Shown: positions 38,076-51,089, counted from the stretch's first letter. The stretch: 64,000 nucleotides of DNA from Stutzerimonas nitrititolerans (GCF_003696285.1 NZ_RFFL01000010.1:62001-126000), one strand, 5' to 3'. The notes: generated by a model from the letters alone, not told the origin. Numbers and translations are program-made.

Positions 38076-39347
38076 TCAGCGTGGCAGGTCGCGCTTCGGA
38101 TGGCCGGTATACAGCTGGCGTGGGCGGCCGATCTTCTGGCCGCTGGCGATCATTTCCTTCCAGTGGGAAATCCAGCCGACAGTCCGCGCCAGGGCGAAGA
38201 TGACGGTGAACATGCTGGTTGGAATGCCGATGGCCTTGAGGATGATGCCCGAGTAGAAGTCTACGTTCGGGTACAGGTTGCGCTCGGCGAAGTAGGGATC
38301 GTTGAGGGCGATTTCTTCCAGCTTCATCGCCAGGTCCAGTTGCGGGTCGTTGATGCCCAGCTCGCCCAGGACTTCGTCGCAGGTCTGCTTCATGACCTTG
38401 GCGCGCGGGTCGAAGTTCTTGTAGACGCGATGGCCGAAGCCCATCAGCTTGAATGGATCGTTCTTGTCCTTTGCCTTGGCCAGGAATTTCTCGACATTCG
38501 AGACGTCGCCGATCTCGTCCAGCATGGTCAGCACGGCTTCGTTCGCGCCGCCGTGTGCCGGCCCCCACAGTGCAGCGATGCCGGCTGCGATACAGGCGAA
38601 CGGGTTGGCGCCGGTGGAGCCTGCCAGGCGAACGGTGGAAGTGGAGGCGTTCTGCTCATGATCGGCGTGCAGGATGAAGATGCGATCCATTGCCTTGGCC
38701 AGCACCGGGCTGATCGGTTTGATCTCGGCCGGTGTGTTGAACATCATGTGCAGGAAGTTTTCCGAGTAGTTCAGGTCGTTGCGCGGATACATCAACGGCT
38801 GGCCCATCGAATACTTGTAGACCATGGCCGCGATGGTCGGCATCTTCGCGACCAGGCGGTGTGCGGAAATTTCACGATGCTGGGGGTTATTGATGTCCAG
38901 CGAGTCATGGTAGAAAGCGGACAGGGCGCCGACGATGCCGCACATCACGGCCATCGGGTGAGCGTCGCGACGGAAACCGTGAAGGAACGACTTCAGCTGC
39001 TCGTGAACGATGGTGTGATTCTTGATGGTGTCGACGAACTTGGCTTTCTGCTCGGTGGTCGGCAGTTCGCCGTTCAGCAGCAGGTAGCAGGTTTCGAGGT
39101 AGTCGGATTTTTCCGCCAGTTGCTCGATCGGGTAGCCACGATGCAGCAGGATGCCCTTGTCGCCATCGATGTAGGTGATCTTGGACTCGCAAGAGGCGGT
39201 CGACATGAAGCCGGGATCGAAGGTGAAACGACCCGTGGAGGTCAGGCTTCTTACGTCAATTACGTCAGGCCCTACGGTGCCGGTCAGAATGGGCAGTTCG
39301 ATGGCTTCGGCGCCCTCGATAACCAACTGCGCTTTGTTGTCAGCCAT
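38076..39347 (-). CDS. gltA: Citrate synthase (type II)
   Basis: Condenses oxaloacetate and acetyl-CoA in the TCA cycle. The 423-residue hexameric-type enzyme has [17 protein letters not shown], the catalytic [21 protein letters not shown] and [13 protein letters not shown] motifs. It is divergent from sdhC across 359 bp with a strong promoter at 39406. The start gives [12 protein letters not shown] as in other pseudomonads. Confidence 0.98.
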   Translation of the reverse strand: MADNKAQLVIEGAEAIELPILTGTVGPDVIDVRSLTSTGRFTFDPGFMSTASCESKITYIDGDKGILLHRGYPIEQLAEKSDYLETCYLLLNGELPTTEQKAKFVDTIKNHTIVHEQLKSFLHGFRRDAHPMAVMCGIVGALSAFYHDSLDINNPQHREISAHRLVAKMPTIAAMVYKYSMGQPLMYPRNDLNYSENFLHMMFNTPAEIKPISPVLAKAMDRIFILHADHEQNASTSTVRLAGSTGANPFACIAAGIAALWGPAHGGANEAVLTMLDEIGDVSNVEKFLAKAKDKNDPFKLMGFGHRVYKNFDPRAKVMKQTCDEVLGELGINDPQLDLAMKLEEIALNDPYFAERNLYPNVDFYSGIILKAIGIPTSMFTVIFALARTVGWISHWKEMIASGQKIGRPRQLYTGHPKRDLPR

Positions 39348-39405
39348 GTATGGCCTCCTGTCTTATGCTTGGAATCATCATGGCCCCCCACGCAGGGCCC
39401 GCATC

Positions 39406-39433
39406 ACTATAGTGAGATAAATCTCAAAGTCAA
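39406..39433 (-). promoter_or_regulatory. Sigma-70 promoter of gltA with palindromic spacer
   Basis: Minus strand: TTGACT (39433-39428), a 16-bp spacer, TATAGT (39411-39406). The spacer contains the inverted repeat TGAGAT-AA-ATCTCA (39413-39426), well placed for a repressor or for MerR-type activation. Confidence 0.75.
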
Positions 39434-39546
39434 TTTGCGTAAGCCCGTGTCGCAGAGGGGTTTTCTGGGTGAATTCGCAACACAGGTTGTCTGTTTACGG
39501 CATTTATATATAGGTCGCCATCAGCCTTTAGTGGCACTTCACCACA

Positions 39547-39575
39547 TTGTCATTAGCGACCTAACTGTTTATACT
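39547..39575 (+). promoter_or_regulatory. Sigma-70 promoter of sdhCDAB
   Basis: TTGTCA (39547-39552), 17 bp, TATACT (39570-39575), about 130 bp upstream of the sdhC start. Confidence 0.7.
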
Positions 39576-39706
39576 CGGAAACCGACCGGCAGGGGCCTCA
39601 CAGGCAGTTTCCTGTAGGTTGTCACTCGTGGGTGGCGGGTGCCGCAGTGCACTCTTCCCAACAACTTTGCCCTGTGTCCTGGGGCTCTCAAGTGTGAAAA
39701 AAAGCC

Positions 39707-40081
39707 GTGAAAAGCCAACGACCTGTAAACCTAGATCTTAGGACAATAAAACTCCCAATCACTGCTTACACATCGATTATTCACCGTGTATCCGGGGTGA
39801 TCCTGTTTGTCGGTGTGGCCATCATGCTGCTCGCGCTCGACGCTTCGCTGTCTTCCGAGGAAGGCTTTGCCGAGGTCAAGGCGTATCTGAGCAGTCCGCT
39901 GGTCAAGCTGATCGTTTGGGGGCTGTTGTCTGCACTGCTGTATCACCTGGTGGCCGGCATTCGTCACCTGATCATGGACGCCGGACATGGCGAGACGCTG
40001 GAAGGCGGCAAGCTGGGTTCGAAAATCGTAATCGCCGTTTCGGTGGTGCTGATCCTGCTGGCGGGGGTGTGGATATGGTAA
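39707..40081 (+). CDS. sdhC: Succinate dehydrogenase cytochrome b556 subunit
   Basis: Membrane anchor that binds heme b and quinone. 124 residues with three hydrophobic helices, SIIHRVSGVILF (quinone/heme region) and the heme-ligand segment YHLVAGIRHLIMD. The start used is GTG 39707. A GTG 13 bases earlier, after a 7-A run, would give an MKK-type N-terminus but is out of frame by one base (see finding). It overlaps sdhD by 7 bp. Confidence 0.93.
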   Translation: MKSQRPVNLDLRTIKLPITAYTSIIHRVSGVILFVGVAIMLLALDASLSSEEGFAEVKAYLSSPLVKLIVWGLLSALLYHLVAGIRHLIMDAGHGETLEGGKLGSKIVIAVSVVLILLAGVWIW

Positions 40082-40443
40082 CCAATGTCACGAACTTTTC
40101 GCGTTCGGGCCTGTATGACTGGATGGCTCAGCGCGTTTCGGCAGTTGTCCTCGCTGCTTATTTCCTGTTCTTGATCGGATACCTGGTCGTTAACCCCGGG
40201 CTCGAATACGCTCAGTGGCATCAGCTGTACTCCGCCACCTGGATGCGTATCTTCAGTCTCCTGGCTCTCGTCGCGCTGAGCGTTCATGCGTGGGTTGGTA
40301 TGTGGACGATTTCCACCGACTACCTGACCAACATGGCGATCGGTAAGTGGGCTACCGGTGTGCGGTTCATCTTCCAGGCAGTGTGTGGCATCGCCATGTT
40401 CACTATGTTCGTCTGGGGTGTGCAGATTCTTTGGGGTATCTGA
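40075..40443 (+). CDS. sdhD: Succinate dehydrogenase membrane anchor subunit
   Basis: 122 residues, three transmembrane helices, with LYDWMAQRVSAVVLAAYF and SVHAWVGMWTISTDYL, where the His and Asp/Tyr serve heme and quinone binding. It overlaps sdhC by 7 bp, and sdhA starts 3 bp after its stop. Confidence 0.95.
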   Translation: MVTNVTNFSRSGLYDWMAQRVSAVVLAAYFLFLIGYLVVNPGLEYAQWHQLYSATWMRIFSLLALVALSVHAWVGMWTISTDYLTNMAIGKWATGVRFIFQAVCGIAMFTMFVWGVQILWGI

Positions 40444-40446
40444 TTC

Positions 40447-42219
40447 ATGGCTAGCATTCGTACTCTTTCCTATGACGCCATCATCATTGGTGGCGGTGGC
40501 GCTGGCATGCGTGCCGCGCTGCAACTGGCCCAGGGTGGCCACAAGACTGCCGTGGTCACCAAGGTGTTCCCGACCCGGTCGCACACCGTTTCCGCCCAGG
40601 GTGGCATCACCTGCGCCATCGCCTCGGCCGACCCGAACGATGACTGGCGCTGGCACATGTACGATACCGTCAAGGGTTCCGATTACATCGGCGACCAGGA
40701 CGCTATCGAATACATGTGTTCCGTAGGACCCGAAGCGGTATTCGAACTGGAGCACATGGGGCTGCCGTTCTCCCGTACCGAGCAGGGCCGCATCTATCAG
40801 CGTCCGTTCGGCGGTCAGTCGAAGGACTACGGCAAGGGCGGCCAGGCCGCTCGTACCTGCGCCGCTGCCGACCGTACCGGTCACGCATTGCTGCACACGC
40901 TTTACCAAGGCAACCTGAAAGCCGGCACGTCTTTCCTCAACGAATGGTACGCAGTCGATCTGGTCAAGAACCAGGACGGCGCCATCGTTGGCGTGATCGC
41001 GATCTGCATCGAGAACGGCGAGACCGTTTATATCCGTTCCAAGGCCGTAGTGCTGGCTACTGGCGGTGCCGGTCGTATCTATGCCTCCACCACCAACGCA
41101 TTGATCAATACCGGTGACGGTATCGGCATGGCGCTGCGTGCAGGCGTGCCGGTTCAGGACATCGAAATGTGGCAGTTCCACCCGACCGGTATCGCCGGCG
41201 CGGGTGTACTGGTCACCGAAGGCTGCCGCGGTGAAGGCGGTTACCTGATCAACAAGCATGGCGAGCGCTTCATGGAGCGTTACGCTCCGAACGCCAAGGA
41301 TCTTGCCGGTCGTGACGTGGTCGCACGTTCCATGGTCAAGGAAATCCTCGCCGGCAATGGCTGTGGTCCGAATGGCGATCACGTCATGCTCAAGCTCGAT
41401 CACCTGGGTGAGGAAGTGCTGCACAGCCGCCTGCCTGGTATCTGCGAGCTGTCGAAGACCTTCGCTCATGTCGACCCGGTTACCGCTCCGGTTCCGGTCG
41501 TTCCGACCTGCCATTACATGATGGGTGGTGTCGCCACCAACATTCATGGTCAGGCGATCACCCAGGATGCCAATGGCAACGACAAGATCGTCGAAGGCCT
41601 GTTCGCGGTTGGCGAAGTGGCTTGCGTATCGGTTCATGGTGCCAACCGCCTGGGTGGCAACTCGCTGCTCGACCTGGTGGTGTTCGGTCGTGCCGCTGGG
41701 CTGCACCTGGAGAAGGCACTGAAGGAAGGTGTCGAGCATCGTGGCGCTAGCGAGACCGATCTGGATACGGCGCTCAACCGCCTTGCCAGTCTCAACGAAC
41801 GTACCACTGGCGAAGACGTCGCCTCGCTGCGCAAAGAGCTGCAGAGCTGCATGCAGAACTATTTCGGTGTGTTCCGTACCGGCGAATACATGCAGAAGGG
41901 TATCGCACAGTTGGCCGACCTGCGTCAGCGTATCGCCAGCGTGAAGATCTCCGACAAGAGCCAGGCGTTCAATACCGCCCGTATCGAAGCGCTCGAGCTG
42001 CAGAACCTGTTGGAAGTCGCCGAAGCTACCGCGATTGCCGCGGAAACTCGCAAGGAATCGCGCGGCGCTCACGCTCGCGAAGACTTCGAAGAGCGTGACG
42101 ACGAAAACTGGCTGTGCCACACCCTGTATTTCCCGGGTGAGAAGCGTGTATCCAAGCGTGCCGTGAACTTCTCTCCGAAGACAGTACCGACATTCGAGCC
42201 CAAGGTTCGGACATACTGA
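40447..42219 (+). CDS. sdhA: Succinate dehydrogenase flavoprotein subunit
   Basis: Oxidises succinate to fumarate with covalently bound FAD. 590 residues: [12 protein letters not shown] Rossmann motif (13-24), the FAD-linking His in SHTVSAQGG, catalytic [21 protein letters not shown], and C-terminal [19 protein letters not shown]. Normal length. sdhB follows after 11 bp. Confidence 0.98.
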   Translation: MASIRTLSYDAIIIGGGGAGMRAALQLAQGGHKTAVVTKVFPTRSHTVSAQGGITCAIASADPNDDWRWHMYDTVKGSDYIGDQDAIEYMCSVGPEAVFELEHMGLPFSRTEQGRIYQRPFGGQSKDYGKGGQAARTCAAADRTGHALLHTLYQGNLKAGTSFLNEWYAVDLVKNQDGAIVGVIAICIENGETVYIRSKAVVLATGGAGRIYASTTNALINTGDGIGMALRAGVPVQDIEMWQFHPTGIAGAGVLVTEGCRGEGGYLINKHGERFMERYAPNAKDLAGRDVVARSMVKEILAGNGCGPNGDHVMLKLDHLGEEVLHSRLPGICELSKTFAHVDPVTAPVPVVPTCHYMMGGVATNIHGQAITQDANGNDKIVEGLFAVGEVACVSVHGANRLGGNSLLDLVVFGRAAGLHLEKALKEGVEHRGASETDLDTALNRLASLNERTTGEDVASLRKELQSCMQNYFGVFRTGEYMQKGIAQLADLRQRIASVKISDKSQAFNTARIEALELQNLLEVAEATAIAAETRKESRGAHAREDFEERDDENWLCHTLYFPGEKRVSKRAVNFSPKTVPTFEPKVRTY

Positions 42220-42230
42220 GGTCGCCTAAA

Positions 42231-42935
42231 ATGTTGCAAGTGAGCGTCTATCGCTACAACCCGGATCAAGACGAAAAGCCCTACATGCAGGATTTTCAGG
42301 TCAATACCGATGGTAAGGACCTGATGGTGCTCGACGTGCTGGCACTGATCAAGGAGCAGGACGAAGGCTTCTCCTATCGTCGCTCCTGCCGTGAAGGGGT
42401 CTGTGGCTCCGATGGCATGAACATGAACGGCAAGAATGGCCTGGCCTGCATCACGCCGCTGTCCGACGTGGTCAAGGGGGGCAAGCTGGTTCTGCGTCCG
42501 TTGCCTGGTCTGCCAGTCATTCGTGACTTGGTCGTCGATATGGGCATCTTCTACAAGCAGTACGAGAAGGTTCGTCCTTATCTGATGAACAATACGCCGG
42601 CACCGGCTATCGAACGACTGCAGAGCCCGGAAGATCGCGAGAAGCTGGATGGTCTGTACGAGTGCATTCTGTGCGCTTGCTGCTCCACCAGTTGCCCGTC
42701 CTTCTGGTGGAACCCGGACAAGTTCCTCGGTCCCGCCGCGTTGCTGCAGGCTTATCGCTTCCTGGCCGACAGCCGCGACACCGAAACCGAGGAGCGTCTG
42801 GCGGCACTGGACGATCCGTTCAGCGTGTTCCGTTGCCGTGGCATCATGAACTGCGTGAGCGTTTGCCCGAAGGGTCTGAACCCGACCAAGGCAATCGGCC
42901 ACGTGCGTAACATGCTGCTGCAGAGCGGGACCTGA
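42231..42935 (+). CDS. sdhB: Succinate dehydrogenase iron-sulfur subunit
   Basis: Electron relay from FAD to quinone. 234 residues with the [2Fe-2S] ligands (SCREGVCGSDGMN...LAC), the [4Fe-4S] CILCACCSTSC and the [3Fe-4S] CRGIMNCVSVCPKGLNP motifs all intact. Last gene of sdhCDAB; 284 bp separate it from sucA, with no strong terminator seen, so read-through is possible. Confidence 0.98.
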   Translation: MLQVSVYRYNPDQDEKPYMQDFQVNTDGKDLMVLDVLALIKEQDEGFSYRRSCREGVCGSDGMNMNGKNGLACITPLSDVVKGGKLVLRPLPGLPVIRDLVVDMGIFYKQYEKVRPYLMNNTPAPAIERLQSPEDREKLDGLYECILCACCSTSCPSFWWNPDKFLGPAALLQAYRFLADSRDTETEERLAALDDPFSVFRCRGIMNCVSVCPKGLNPTKAIGHVRNMLLQSGT

Positions 42936-43219
42936 TGTATCCGGGCAGGCGATTGCGGTTGATTCGCCTGCCTGCTTCGCTTCACCGTGACACCTGCGGC
43001 GCCGTAGTTGATCTCGGCGCCGTAGCTTTAGTAGGAAACCCAGCCCACAAAGCCGGGATTCCACTCTGAAAATTGACGACCAGCAGGAGCATCCGGGGTG
43101 GTGCCCGGAAACTATCTGCGCGGTCCGTAGTGGCTTTACCTGAGTCGCTGCTTCAGAACTTGGGAAGTCATGCTGCGGTCTCCACGCTGGTGGTGTCTCC
43201 TTATCGAAGGTGACCGAAC

Positions 43220-46051
43220 ATGCAAGAAAGCGTAATGCAGCGCATGTGGGACAGTGCCCACCTATCCGGTGGTAATGCTGCCTATGTGGAAGAGCTTTAT
43301 GAGCTCTACCTGCACGACCCCAATGCTGTGCCCGAAGAATGGCGCAGCTACTTCCAGAAGTTGCCCGTCAGCGGCAGCACTACGACCGATGTATCGCATT
43401 CGACGATTCGCGATCATTTCGTCTTGCTGGCCAAGAATCAGCGTCGCGCCCAGCCTGTTTCAGCCGGTAGCGTCAGTAGCGAGCATGAGAAGAAGCAGGT
43501 CGAAGTCCTTCGCCTGATTCAGGCTTACCGCATGCGCGGTCACCAGGCCGCTCAACTCGACCCACTCGGTCTCCGTCAGCGTCCCGTTCCTGCCGATCTT
43601 TCGATCAACCACTATGGTCTGACCGACTCGGACCTGGACACCGTGTTCCGCACCGGTGATCTGGCGCTGGGCAAGGACGAGGCAACGTTGCGTGAAATTC
43701 ATCAGGCGTTGCAAGAGACATACTGTCGCACCATTGGCGCCGAATTCACGCACATCGTCGATTCTGAGCAGCGCAACTGGTTCGTGCAGCGCCTGGAAAG
43801 CGTTCGTGGTCGTCCGGCTTTCTCGCCTGAAATCAAGAGCCACCTGCTCGAGCGCCTGACCGCCGCCGAAGGTCTGGAAAAGTACCTGGGTACCAAGTAT
43901 CCCGGGACCAAGCGTTTCGGTCTGGAAGGTGGCGAGAGCCTGATTCCGCTGCTGGACGAGATCATCCAGCGTTCCGGTTCCTATGGCACCAAGGAAATCG
44001 TCATCGGCATGGCCCACCGCGGTCGCCTGAACGTACTGGTCAATACCTTCGGCAAGAATCCGCGCGACCTGTTCGACGAGTTCGAAGGCAAGAAGGTGGA
44101 AGGACTGAGTTCCGGTGACGTGAAGTATCACCAGGGCTTTTCCTCCAACGTGATGACGCCTGGTGGCGAGATTCACCTGGCCATGGCCTTCAACCCATCC
44201 CACCTGGAAATCGTTTCCCCGGTGGTCGAAGGTTCGGTGCGCGCCCGCCAGGACCGCCGTTGCGATCCGGTCGGCGACAAGGTCCTTCCGGTGACCATCC
44301 ACGGTGACGCTGCCGTCGCCGGTCAGGGCGTGGTCATGGAAACCTTTCAGATGTCGCAGACCCGCGCCTATCGCACGGGCGGCACCATCCGCATCGTGGT
44401 CAACAACCAGGTTGGCTTCACTACCAACAAGCAGGAAGATGCGCGCTCCACGGAGTACGCCACCGACGTGGCGAAAATGATCCAGGCGCCGATCTTCCAC
44501 GTGAACGCCGATGATCCGGAGGCCGTGCTGTTCGTCACCCAGCTGGCCGTCGATTATCGCATGCAGTTCAAGCGCGATGTGGTGATCGATCTGGTCTGCT
44601 ACCGCCGCCGCGGCCACAACGAGGCCGATGAGCCGAGCGGTACCCAGCCGCTGATGTACCAGCAGATCGCCAAGCAGCGCACCACGCGCGAGCTGTATGC
44701 CGACAGCCTGATCCAGGCCAATGTGCAGGACGCCGAGAGCGTGCAGGCGAAGATCGACGAGTACCGCACCGCGCTGGACAACGGTCTGCACGTGGTCAAG
44801 AGCCTGGTCAAGGAGCCCAACAAGGAGCTGTTCGTCGACTGGCGTCCCTACCTGGGCCATGCCTGGACCGCGCGTCACGATACCCGGTTCGATCTGAAGA
44901 CCCTGCAGGAACTCTCCAGCAAGATGCTTGCGGTGCCCGAAGGCTTCGTCGTCCAGCGCCAGGTATCGAAGATTCTCGAAGACCGCCAGAAAATGGGTGC
45001 CGGTGCACTGGCCATCAACTGGGGCTATGCCGAGACGCTGGCCTACGCGACCCTGCTGTTCGAAGGCCACCCGGTCCGCATCAGTGGTCAGGACGTCGGT
45101 CGCGGCACCTTCTCGCATCGCCATGCGGCGCTGCACAACCAGAAGGACGGCAGCACCCACATTCCGCTGCAGCACCTGTACGAAGGCCAGCCTCGCTTCG
45201 ATCTGTACGATTCCTTCCTCTCCGAGGAAGCCGTGCTGGCATTCGAATACGGCTATGCCACCACCATGCCGAACGCTCTGGTGATCTGGGAAGCGCAGTT
45301 CGGTGACTTCGCCAACGGTGCTCAGGTCGTGATCGACCAGTTCATCACCAGTGGCGAGCATAAGTGGGGACGCCTGTGCGGCCTGACCATGCTGTTGCCG
45401 CATGGTTATGAAGGGCAGGGGCCGGAGCACTCCTCCGCGCGTCTGGAGCGTTACCTGCAGCTGTGTGCCGAGCAGAACATCCAGGTGTGCGTACCGACCA
45501 CGCCGGCGCAGGTCTACCACATGCTGCGTCGTCAGGCGATCCGCCCTCTTCGCAAGCCGCTGGTCGCGCTTACGCCGAAGTCGCTGCTACGCCACAAGCT
45601 GGCTACCTCGACGCTCGAGGATCTGACCGAGGGTTCGTTCCAGACCGTCATCCCGGAAATCGATCAAATCGATCCGGCCAAGGTCGAACGACTCATCATG
45701 TGCAGCGGCAAGGTCTACTACGATCTGCTGGACAAGCGTCGTAGCGAAGGCCGGGAAGATATTGCCATCGTGCGTATCGAGCAGCTGTATCCGTTCCCGG
45801 AAGAGGATCTGGCCGAGGTGCTCGCGCCTTACCAGAAGCTCAAGCAGATCGTCTGGTGCCAGGAAGAGCCGATGAACCAGGGCGCGTGGTATTGCAGCCA
45901 GCACCATATGCGTCGTGTGGCCACAGCGCACAAGAAGGAGCTGTTCCTTCAGTACGCCGGTCGTGAAGCCTCCGCCGCACCTGCGGTCGGTTACGCCTCC
46001 ATGCACGCCGAACAGCAGGAAAAACTGCTGCAGGACGCATTCACCGTTTAA
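43220..46051 (+). CDS. sucA: 2-oxoglutarate dehydrogenase E1 component
   Basis: Thiamine-diphosphate decarboxylase of the 2-oxoglutarate dehydrogenase complex. 943 residues: N-terminal E2-binding segment ([15 protein letters not shown]), the [12 protein letters not shown] core motif, the TPP motif around [11 protein letters not shown]...NNQVGFTT, and a transketolase-like C-terminal domain with [13 protein letters not shown]-like sequence ([19 protein letters not shown]). GGTGA lies 6 nt before the ATG. sucB follows after 68 bp. Confidence 0.98.
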   Translation: MQESVMQRMWDSAHLSGGNAAYVEELYELYLHDPNAVPEEWRSYFQKLPVSGSTTTDVSHSTIRDHFVLLAKNQRRAQPVSAGSVSSEHEKKQVEVLRLIQAYRMRGHQAAQLDPLGLRQRPVPADLSINHYGLTDSDLDTVFRTGDLALGKDEATLREIHQALQETYCRTIGAEFTHIVDSEQRNWFVQRLESVRGRPAFSPEIKSHLLERLTAAEGLEKYLGTKYPGTKRFGLEGGESLIPLLDEIIQRSGSYGTKEIVIGMAHRGRLNVLVNTFGKNPRDLFDEFEGKKVEGLSSGDVKYHQGFSSNVMTPGGEIHLAMAFNPSHLEIVSPVVEGSVRARQDRRCDPVGDKVLPVTIHGDAAVAGQGVVMETFQMSQTRAYRTGGTIRIVVNNQVGFTTNKQEDARSTEYATDVAKMIQAPIFHVNADDPEAVLFVTQLAVDYRMQFKRDVVIDLVCYRRRGHNEADEPSGTQPLMYQQIAKQRTTRELYADSLIQANVQDAESVQAKIDEYRTALDNGLHVVKSLVKEPNKELFVDWRPYLGHAWTARHDTRFDLKTLQELSSKMLAVPEGFVVQRQVSKILEDRQKMGAGALAINWGYAETLAYATLLFEGHPVRISGQDVGRGTFSHRHAALHNQKDGSTHIPLQHLYEGQPRFDLYDSFLSEEAVLAFEYGYATTMPNALVIWEAQFGDFANGAQVVIDQFITSGEHKWGRLCGLTMLLPHGYEGQGPEHSSARLERYLQLCAEQNIQVCVPTTPAQVYHMLRRQAIRPLRKPLVALTPKSLLRHKLATSTLEDLTEGSFQTVIPEIDQIDPAKVERLIMCSGKVYYDLLDKRRSEGREDIAIVRIEQLYPFPEEDLAEVLAPYQKLKQIVWCQEEPMNQGAWYCSQHHMRRVATAHKKELFLQYAGREASAAPAVGYASMHAEQQEKLLQDAFTV

Positions 46052-46119
46052 ATCATCGAGCAAGAGGCCGCGGACTTCGCGGCCTCGCCGTAGAAACCGA
46101 ATCAATAGGACCCCAGCTA

Positions 46120-47337
46120 ATGGCTATCGAGATCAAAGCCCCCCAATTCCCGGAATCGGTCGCTGACGGCACCGTTGCCACCTGGCACAAGCAACCGGGC
46201 GAAGCAGTCAAGCGTGACGAATTGATCGTCGATATCGAGACCGACAAGGTCGTGATGGAAGTACTCGCCGAAGCCGATGGCGTGCTGACCGAAATCGTCA
46301 AGAACGAAGGCGACACCGTGCTCAGCGGCGAGTTGCTCGGCAAGCTGGAAGCGGGTGCCACCGCTTCGGCAGCGCCAGCGCCCGCAGCGGCACCTGCCGC
46401 CGCTCCGGCTGCCGCTCCCGCCGCTGCCAGTGCCGAAGAGGCGATCCTCGCGCCAGCCGCTCGCAAGCTCGCCGAAGAGAATGGCATCGACCCCAACAGC
46501 GTGAAGGGCACCGGCAAGGACGGTCGCGTCACCAAGGAAGACGTGGTTGCCGCCATCGAGGCCAAGAAGTCCGCTCCGGCCGCAGCCAAGCCTGCTGCCA
46601 GCGCTGCCGCTGCGCCTGTCGTTGCAGCCGGTGACCGCACCGAGAAGCGTGTGCCGATGACCCGTCTGCGTGCCAAGGTTGCCGAGCGTCTGGTCGAGGC
46701 ACAGTCGAACATGGCGATGCTGACCACCTTCAACGAAGTCGACATGACCGAAGTCATGGCGCTGCGTTCGAAGTACAAGGAGCTGTTCGAGAAGACTCAC
46801 AACGGCGTACGCCTGGGCTTCATGTCCTTCTTCGTCAAGGCTTCCGTCGAGGCGCTGAAGCGCTTCCCGGCGGTCAACGCCTCGATCGACGGCAGCGACA
46901 TCGTCTACCACGGCTATCAGGACATCGGCGTTGCCGTTTCCAGCGACCGTGGTCTGGTCGTGCCCGTGTTGCGCAATGCCGAGCTGATGAGCCTGGCGGA
47001 AGTCGAAAGCGGCATCGCGACCTTCGGCAAGAAGGCCCGCGACGGTAAACTGTCGATCGACGAAATGACTGGTGGTACCTTCACCATCACCAACGGTGGT
47101 ACTTTCGGTTCGATGATGTCCACTCCTATCGTCAATCCGCCGCAAGCCGCCATCCTGGGCATGCACAACATCCTGCAACGACCGATGGCCATCAATGGTC
47201 AGGTGGTCATCCGGCCGATGATGTACCTGGCGCTGTCCTACGATCATCGCCTGATCGACGGCAAGGAAGCGGTCAGCTTCCTGGTGACCATCAAGAACCT
47301 GCTGGAAGACCCGGCCCGCCTGCTGCTGGACATCTAA
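46120..47337 (+). CDS. sucB: 2-oxoglutarate dehydrogenase E2 (dihydrolipoyl succinyltransferase)
   Basis: 405 residues: lipoyl domain 1-75 with Lys43 in [10 protein letters not shown], an Ala/Pro-rich hinge (about 84-107), the E3-binding peripheral domain (about 108-146, [27 protein letters not shown]), a second Ala/Pro hinge, and the catalytic domain with His376/Asp380 in [12 protein letters not shown]. Forms the complex core. Confidence 0.98.
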   Translation: MAIEIKAPQFPESVADGTVATWHKQPGEAVKRDELIVDIETDKVVMEVLAEADGVLTEIVKNEGDTVLSGELLGKLEAGATASAAPAPAAAPAAAPAAAPAAASAEEAILAPAARKLAEENGIDPNSVKGTGKDGRVTKEDVVAAIEAKKSAPAAAKPAASAAAAPVVAAGDRTEKRVPMTRLRAKVAERLVEAQSNMAMLTTFNEVDMTEVMALRSKYKELFEKTHNGVRLGFMSFFVKASVEALKRFPAVNASIDGSDIVYHGYQDIGVAVSSDRGLVVPVLRNAELMSLAEVESGIATFGKKARDGKLSIDEMTGGTFTITNGGTFGSMMSTPIVNPPQAAILGMHNILQRPMAINGQVVIRPMMYLALSYDHRLIDGKEAVSFLVTIKNLLEDPARLLLDI

Positions 47338-47342
47338 AAAGC

Positions 47343-47400
47343 AGCGGCAAGTCGCAAGCGGGAGCTGCCTCGAGGTGGCTTCGCTTGTGGCTTGCCGCTT
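47343..47400 (+). repeat. Large hairpin between sucB and lpd
   Basis: 18-bp inverted repeat (AGCGGCAAG..CAAGCG at 47343-47360 with its complement at 47382-47399; two mispaired columns can form G-U) followed by CTTTTC. It could be an attenuating terminator lowering lpd relative to sucAB, or a dispersed GCAAGC-type repeat. Confidence 0.65.
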
Positions 47401-47415
47401 TTCGCTTGAAGCTAG

Positions 47416-48864
<1,449 letters not shown>

Positions 48865-48878
48865 TGGTTGTGTGAACT

Positions 48879-48921
48879 GACGAAGCCCGCCGTGTTCTCG
48901 CGAACACTGCGGGCTTTCGTC
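48879..48921 (+). terminator. Terminator after lpd
   Basis: Long nearly perfect stem (GACGAAGCCCGC ... GCGGGCTTTCGTC with GTGTTC/GAACAC inside) just after the lpd stop. No long T-run follows. It separates lpd from sucCD. Confidence 0.75.
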
Positions 48922-49041
48922 GATGTGGGCAGCTAAAAAACAACCAGGTCTTTGAAAGGTATTTCCGATAGTTTTCAGTGACTTGGGGTGGCGCGGCCTC
49001 AGCGCTGCGTCTGATGCATATCAACCGAATGGTAGCTAAGC

Positions 49042-50208
49042 ATGAATCTCCACGAATATCAGGGTAAGCAACTATTTGCCGAGTACGGACTGCCGGTTTC
49101 GGCAGGCTACGCGGTAGACAATCCACGAGAAGCCGCCGAGGCTTGCGACAAGATTGGCGGCACCGAATGGGTGGTCAAGGCTCAGGTGCATGCCGGCGGT
49201 CGCGGCAAGGCCGGCGGCGTCAAGCTGGTGCGCAGCAAGGACGAGGCCCGAGCGTTCGCACAGCAGTGGCTCGGCGAGCGACTGGTGACCTACCAGACCG
49301 ATGCCAATGGCCAGCCGGTCAGCAAGATTCTGGTCGAAGCCTGCACTGATATTGCCAAGGAGCTTTACTTGGGCGCGGTGGTCGATCGCGCCTCGCGTCG
49401 TATCGTGTTCATGGCCTCCACCGAAGGTGGCGTGGATATCGAGAAAGTCGCCCACGACACACCTGAGAAGATCCTCAAGGCCACCGTCGACCCGCTGGTC
49501 GGCGCGCAGCCGTTCCAGGGCCGCGAGCTGGCTTTCCAGCTGGGGCTCAAGGGTGACCAGGTCAAGCAGTTCGTGCACATCTTCGTCGGCCTGGCCAAGC
49601 TGTTCGTCGACTACGACCTGGCTCTGCTGGAAGTCAATCCGCTGGTGATCAAGAAGGACGGCAACCTGCATTGCCTGGATGCCAAGATCAACATCGACAG
49701 CAACGCCATCTATCGCCAGCCCAAGCTGCGCGACATGGCCGACCCGTCCCAGGACGACCCGCGTGAAGCCCATGCGGCACGTTGGGAACTCAACTACGTG
49801 GCCCTCGATGGCAACATCGGTTGCATGGTCAATGGCGCCGGCCTGGCGATGGGCACCATGGACATCGTCAACCTGCACGGTGGCAAGCCGGCCAACTTCC
49901 TCGATGTCGGCGGTGGCGCCACCGAGGAGCGGGTCGCCGAAGCCTTCAAGATCATCCTGTCCGACCCGAACGTGGCGGCGGTGCTGGTGAACATCTTCGG
50001 CGGTATCGTGCGTTGCGACATGATTGCCGAAGGCATCATCGGCGCGGTGAAGGAAGTGGGCGTGAAGGTGCCGGTCGTGGTGCGCCTGGAGGGTAACAAC
50101 GCCGACCTGGGCGCCAAGATGCTGAGCGACAGCGGGCTGAACATCATCGGTGCGAACAGCCTGACCGATGCGGCGGTACAGGTTGTCAAAGCCGCGGAGG
50201 GCAAGTAA
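49042..50208 (+). CDS. sucC: Succinyl-CoA synthetase beta subunit
   Basis: Forms the nucleotide and CoA/succinate sites of the TCA substrate-level phosphorylation enzyme. 388 residues: ATP-grasp N-terminal half ([37 protein letters not shown]) and a C-terminal CoA-ligase domain with FLDVGGGAT and [14 protein letters not shown]. Its last base is the first base of the sucD ATG. Confidence 0.98.
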   Translation: MNLHEYQGKQLFAEYGLPVSAGYAVDNPREAAEACDKIGGTEWVVKAQVHAGGRGKAGGVKLVRSKDEARAFAQQWLGERLVTYQTDANGQPVSKILVEACTDIAKELYLGAVVDRASRRIVFMASTEGGVDIEKVAHDTPEKILKATVDPLVGAQPFQGRELAFQLGLKGDQVKQFVHIFVGLAKLFVDYDLALLEVNPLVIKKDGNLHCLDAKINIDSNAIYRQPKLRDMADPSQDDPREAHAARWELNYVALDGNIGCMVNGAGLAMGTMDIVNLHGGKPANFLDVGGGATEERVAEAFKIILSDPNVAAVLVNIFGGIVRCDMIAEGIIGAVKEVGVKVPVVVRLEGNNADLGAKMLSDSGLNIIGANSLTDAAVQVVKAAEGK

Positions 50209-51089
50209 TGAGCATCCTGATCAACAAAGACACCAAAGTCATCTGCCAGGGCTTCACTGGCTCGCAAGGTACCTTCCACTCCGAACAGGCGATCGAGTAC
50301 GGCACCCAGATGGTCGGCGGCGTGACGCCCGGCAAGGGCGGTACCACCCATCTCGGTCTGCCGGTCTTCAATACCGTGCGCGAAGCGGTGGAGGCCACCG
50401 GTGCCGATGCATCGGTCATCTACGTGCCGGCTCCCTTCTGCAAGGATTCGATCATCGAGGCGGCGATGAGCGGCATCAAGCTGATCGTCTGCATCACCGA
50501 AGGCATCCCGACGTTGGATATGCTGGAAGTGAAGATCAAGTGCGACGAACTGGGTGTGCGCCTGATCGGGCCGAACTGCCCGGGCGTGATCACACCTGGC
50601 GAGTGCAAGATCGGCATCCAGCCGGGGCATATCCACCAGCCGGGCAAGGTGGGGATCGTCTCGCGTTCCGGTACCCTGACCTATGAAGCGGTCAAGCAGA
50701 CCACCGATGCCGGCTTCGGCCAGTCGACCTGCGTGGGCATCGGTGGCGATCCGATTCCGGGCTCCAGCTTCATCGACATCCTCGCGATGTTCCAGGAAGA
50801 CCCGCAGACCGAGGCGATCGTGATGATCGGCGAGATCGGCGGTTCCGCCGAGGAAGAGGCGGCGGCCTACATCAAGGCCAACGTCACCAAGCCGGTGGTG
50901 TCCTACATCGCTGGCGTGACTGCACCGCCCGGTAAGCGTATGGGCCACGCCGGCGCGATCATCTCGGGTGGCAAGGGTACGGCGGATGAGAAGTTCGCTG
51001 CGCTGCAGGATGCCGGGGTGAAAACCGTGCGTTCCCTTGCCGATATCGGCAAGGCGCTGGCCGAGGTGACGGGCTGGGAAACCAAGTAA
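50208..51089 (+). CDS. sucD: Succinyl-CoA synthetase alpha subunit
   Basis: 293 residues with the N-terminal CoA-binding Rossmann domain ([17 protein letters not shown]) and the active-site phospho-His247 in [10 protein letters not shown]. Translationally coupled to sucC (TAATG). Two hairpins follow, the second a clear terminator. Confidence 0.98.
   Translation: MSILINKDTKVICQGFTGSQGTFHSEQAIEYGTQMVGGVTPGKGGTTHLGLPVFNTVREAVEATGADASVIYVPAPFCKDSIIEAAMSGIKLIVCITEGIPTLDMLEVKIKCDELGVRLIGPNCPGVITPGECKIGIQPGHIHQPGKVGIVSRSGTLTYEAVKQTTDAGFGQSTCVGIGGDPIPGSSFIDILAMFQEDPQTEAIVMIGEIGGSAEEEAAAYIKANVTKPVVSYIAGVTAPPGKRMGHAGAIISGGKGTADEKFAALQDAGVKTVRSLADIGKALAEVTGWETK

Larger units (their letters stand above)
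39348..39706. promoter_or_regulatory. Divergent gltA / sdhC control region
   Basis: 359 bases between divergent TCA genes, with a gltA promoter (minus) and an sdhC promoter (plus) listed separately. The sdhC leader of about 130 nt after the promoter is long for a bacterial 5' UTR and could carry sRNA or Hfq/Crc control, but no clear motif was found. Confidence 0.6.

Noticed and set aside
39964-42120. 718-codon minus-strand frame opposite sdhA
   Set aside because: Antisense shadow of sdhD-sdhA without motifs or ribosome site.
43460-45520. 686-codon minus-strand frame opposite sucA
   Set aside because: Antisense shadow of a certain gene.
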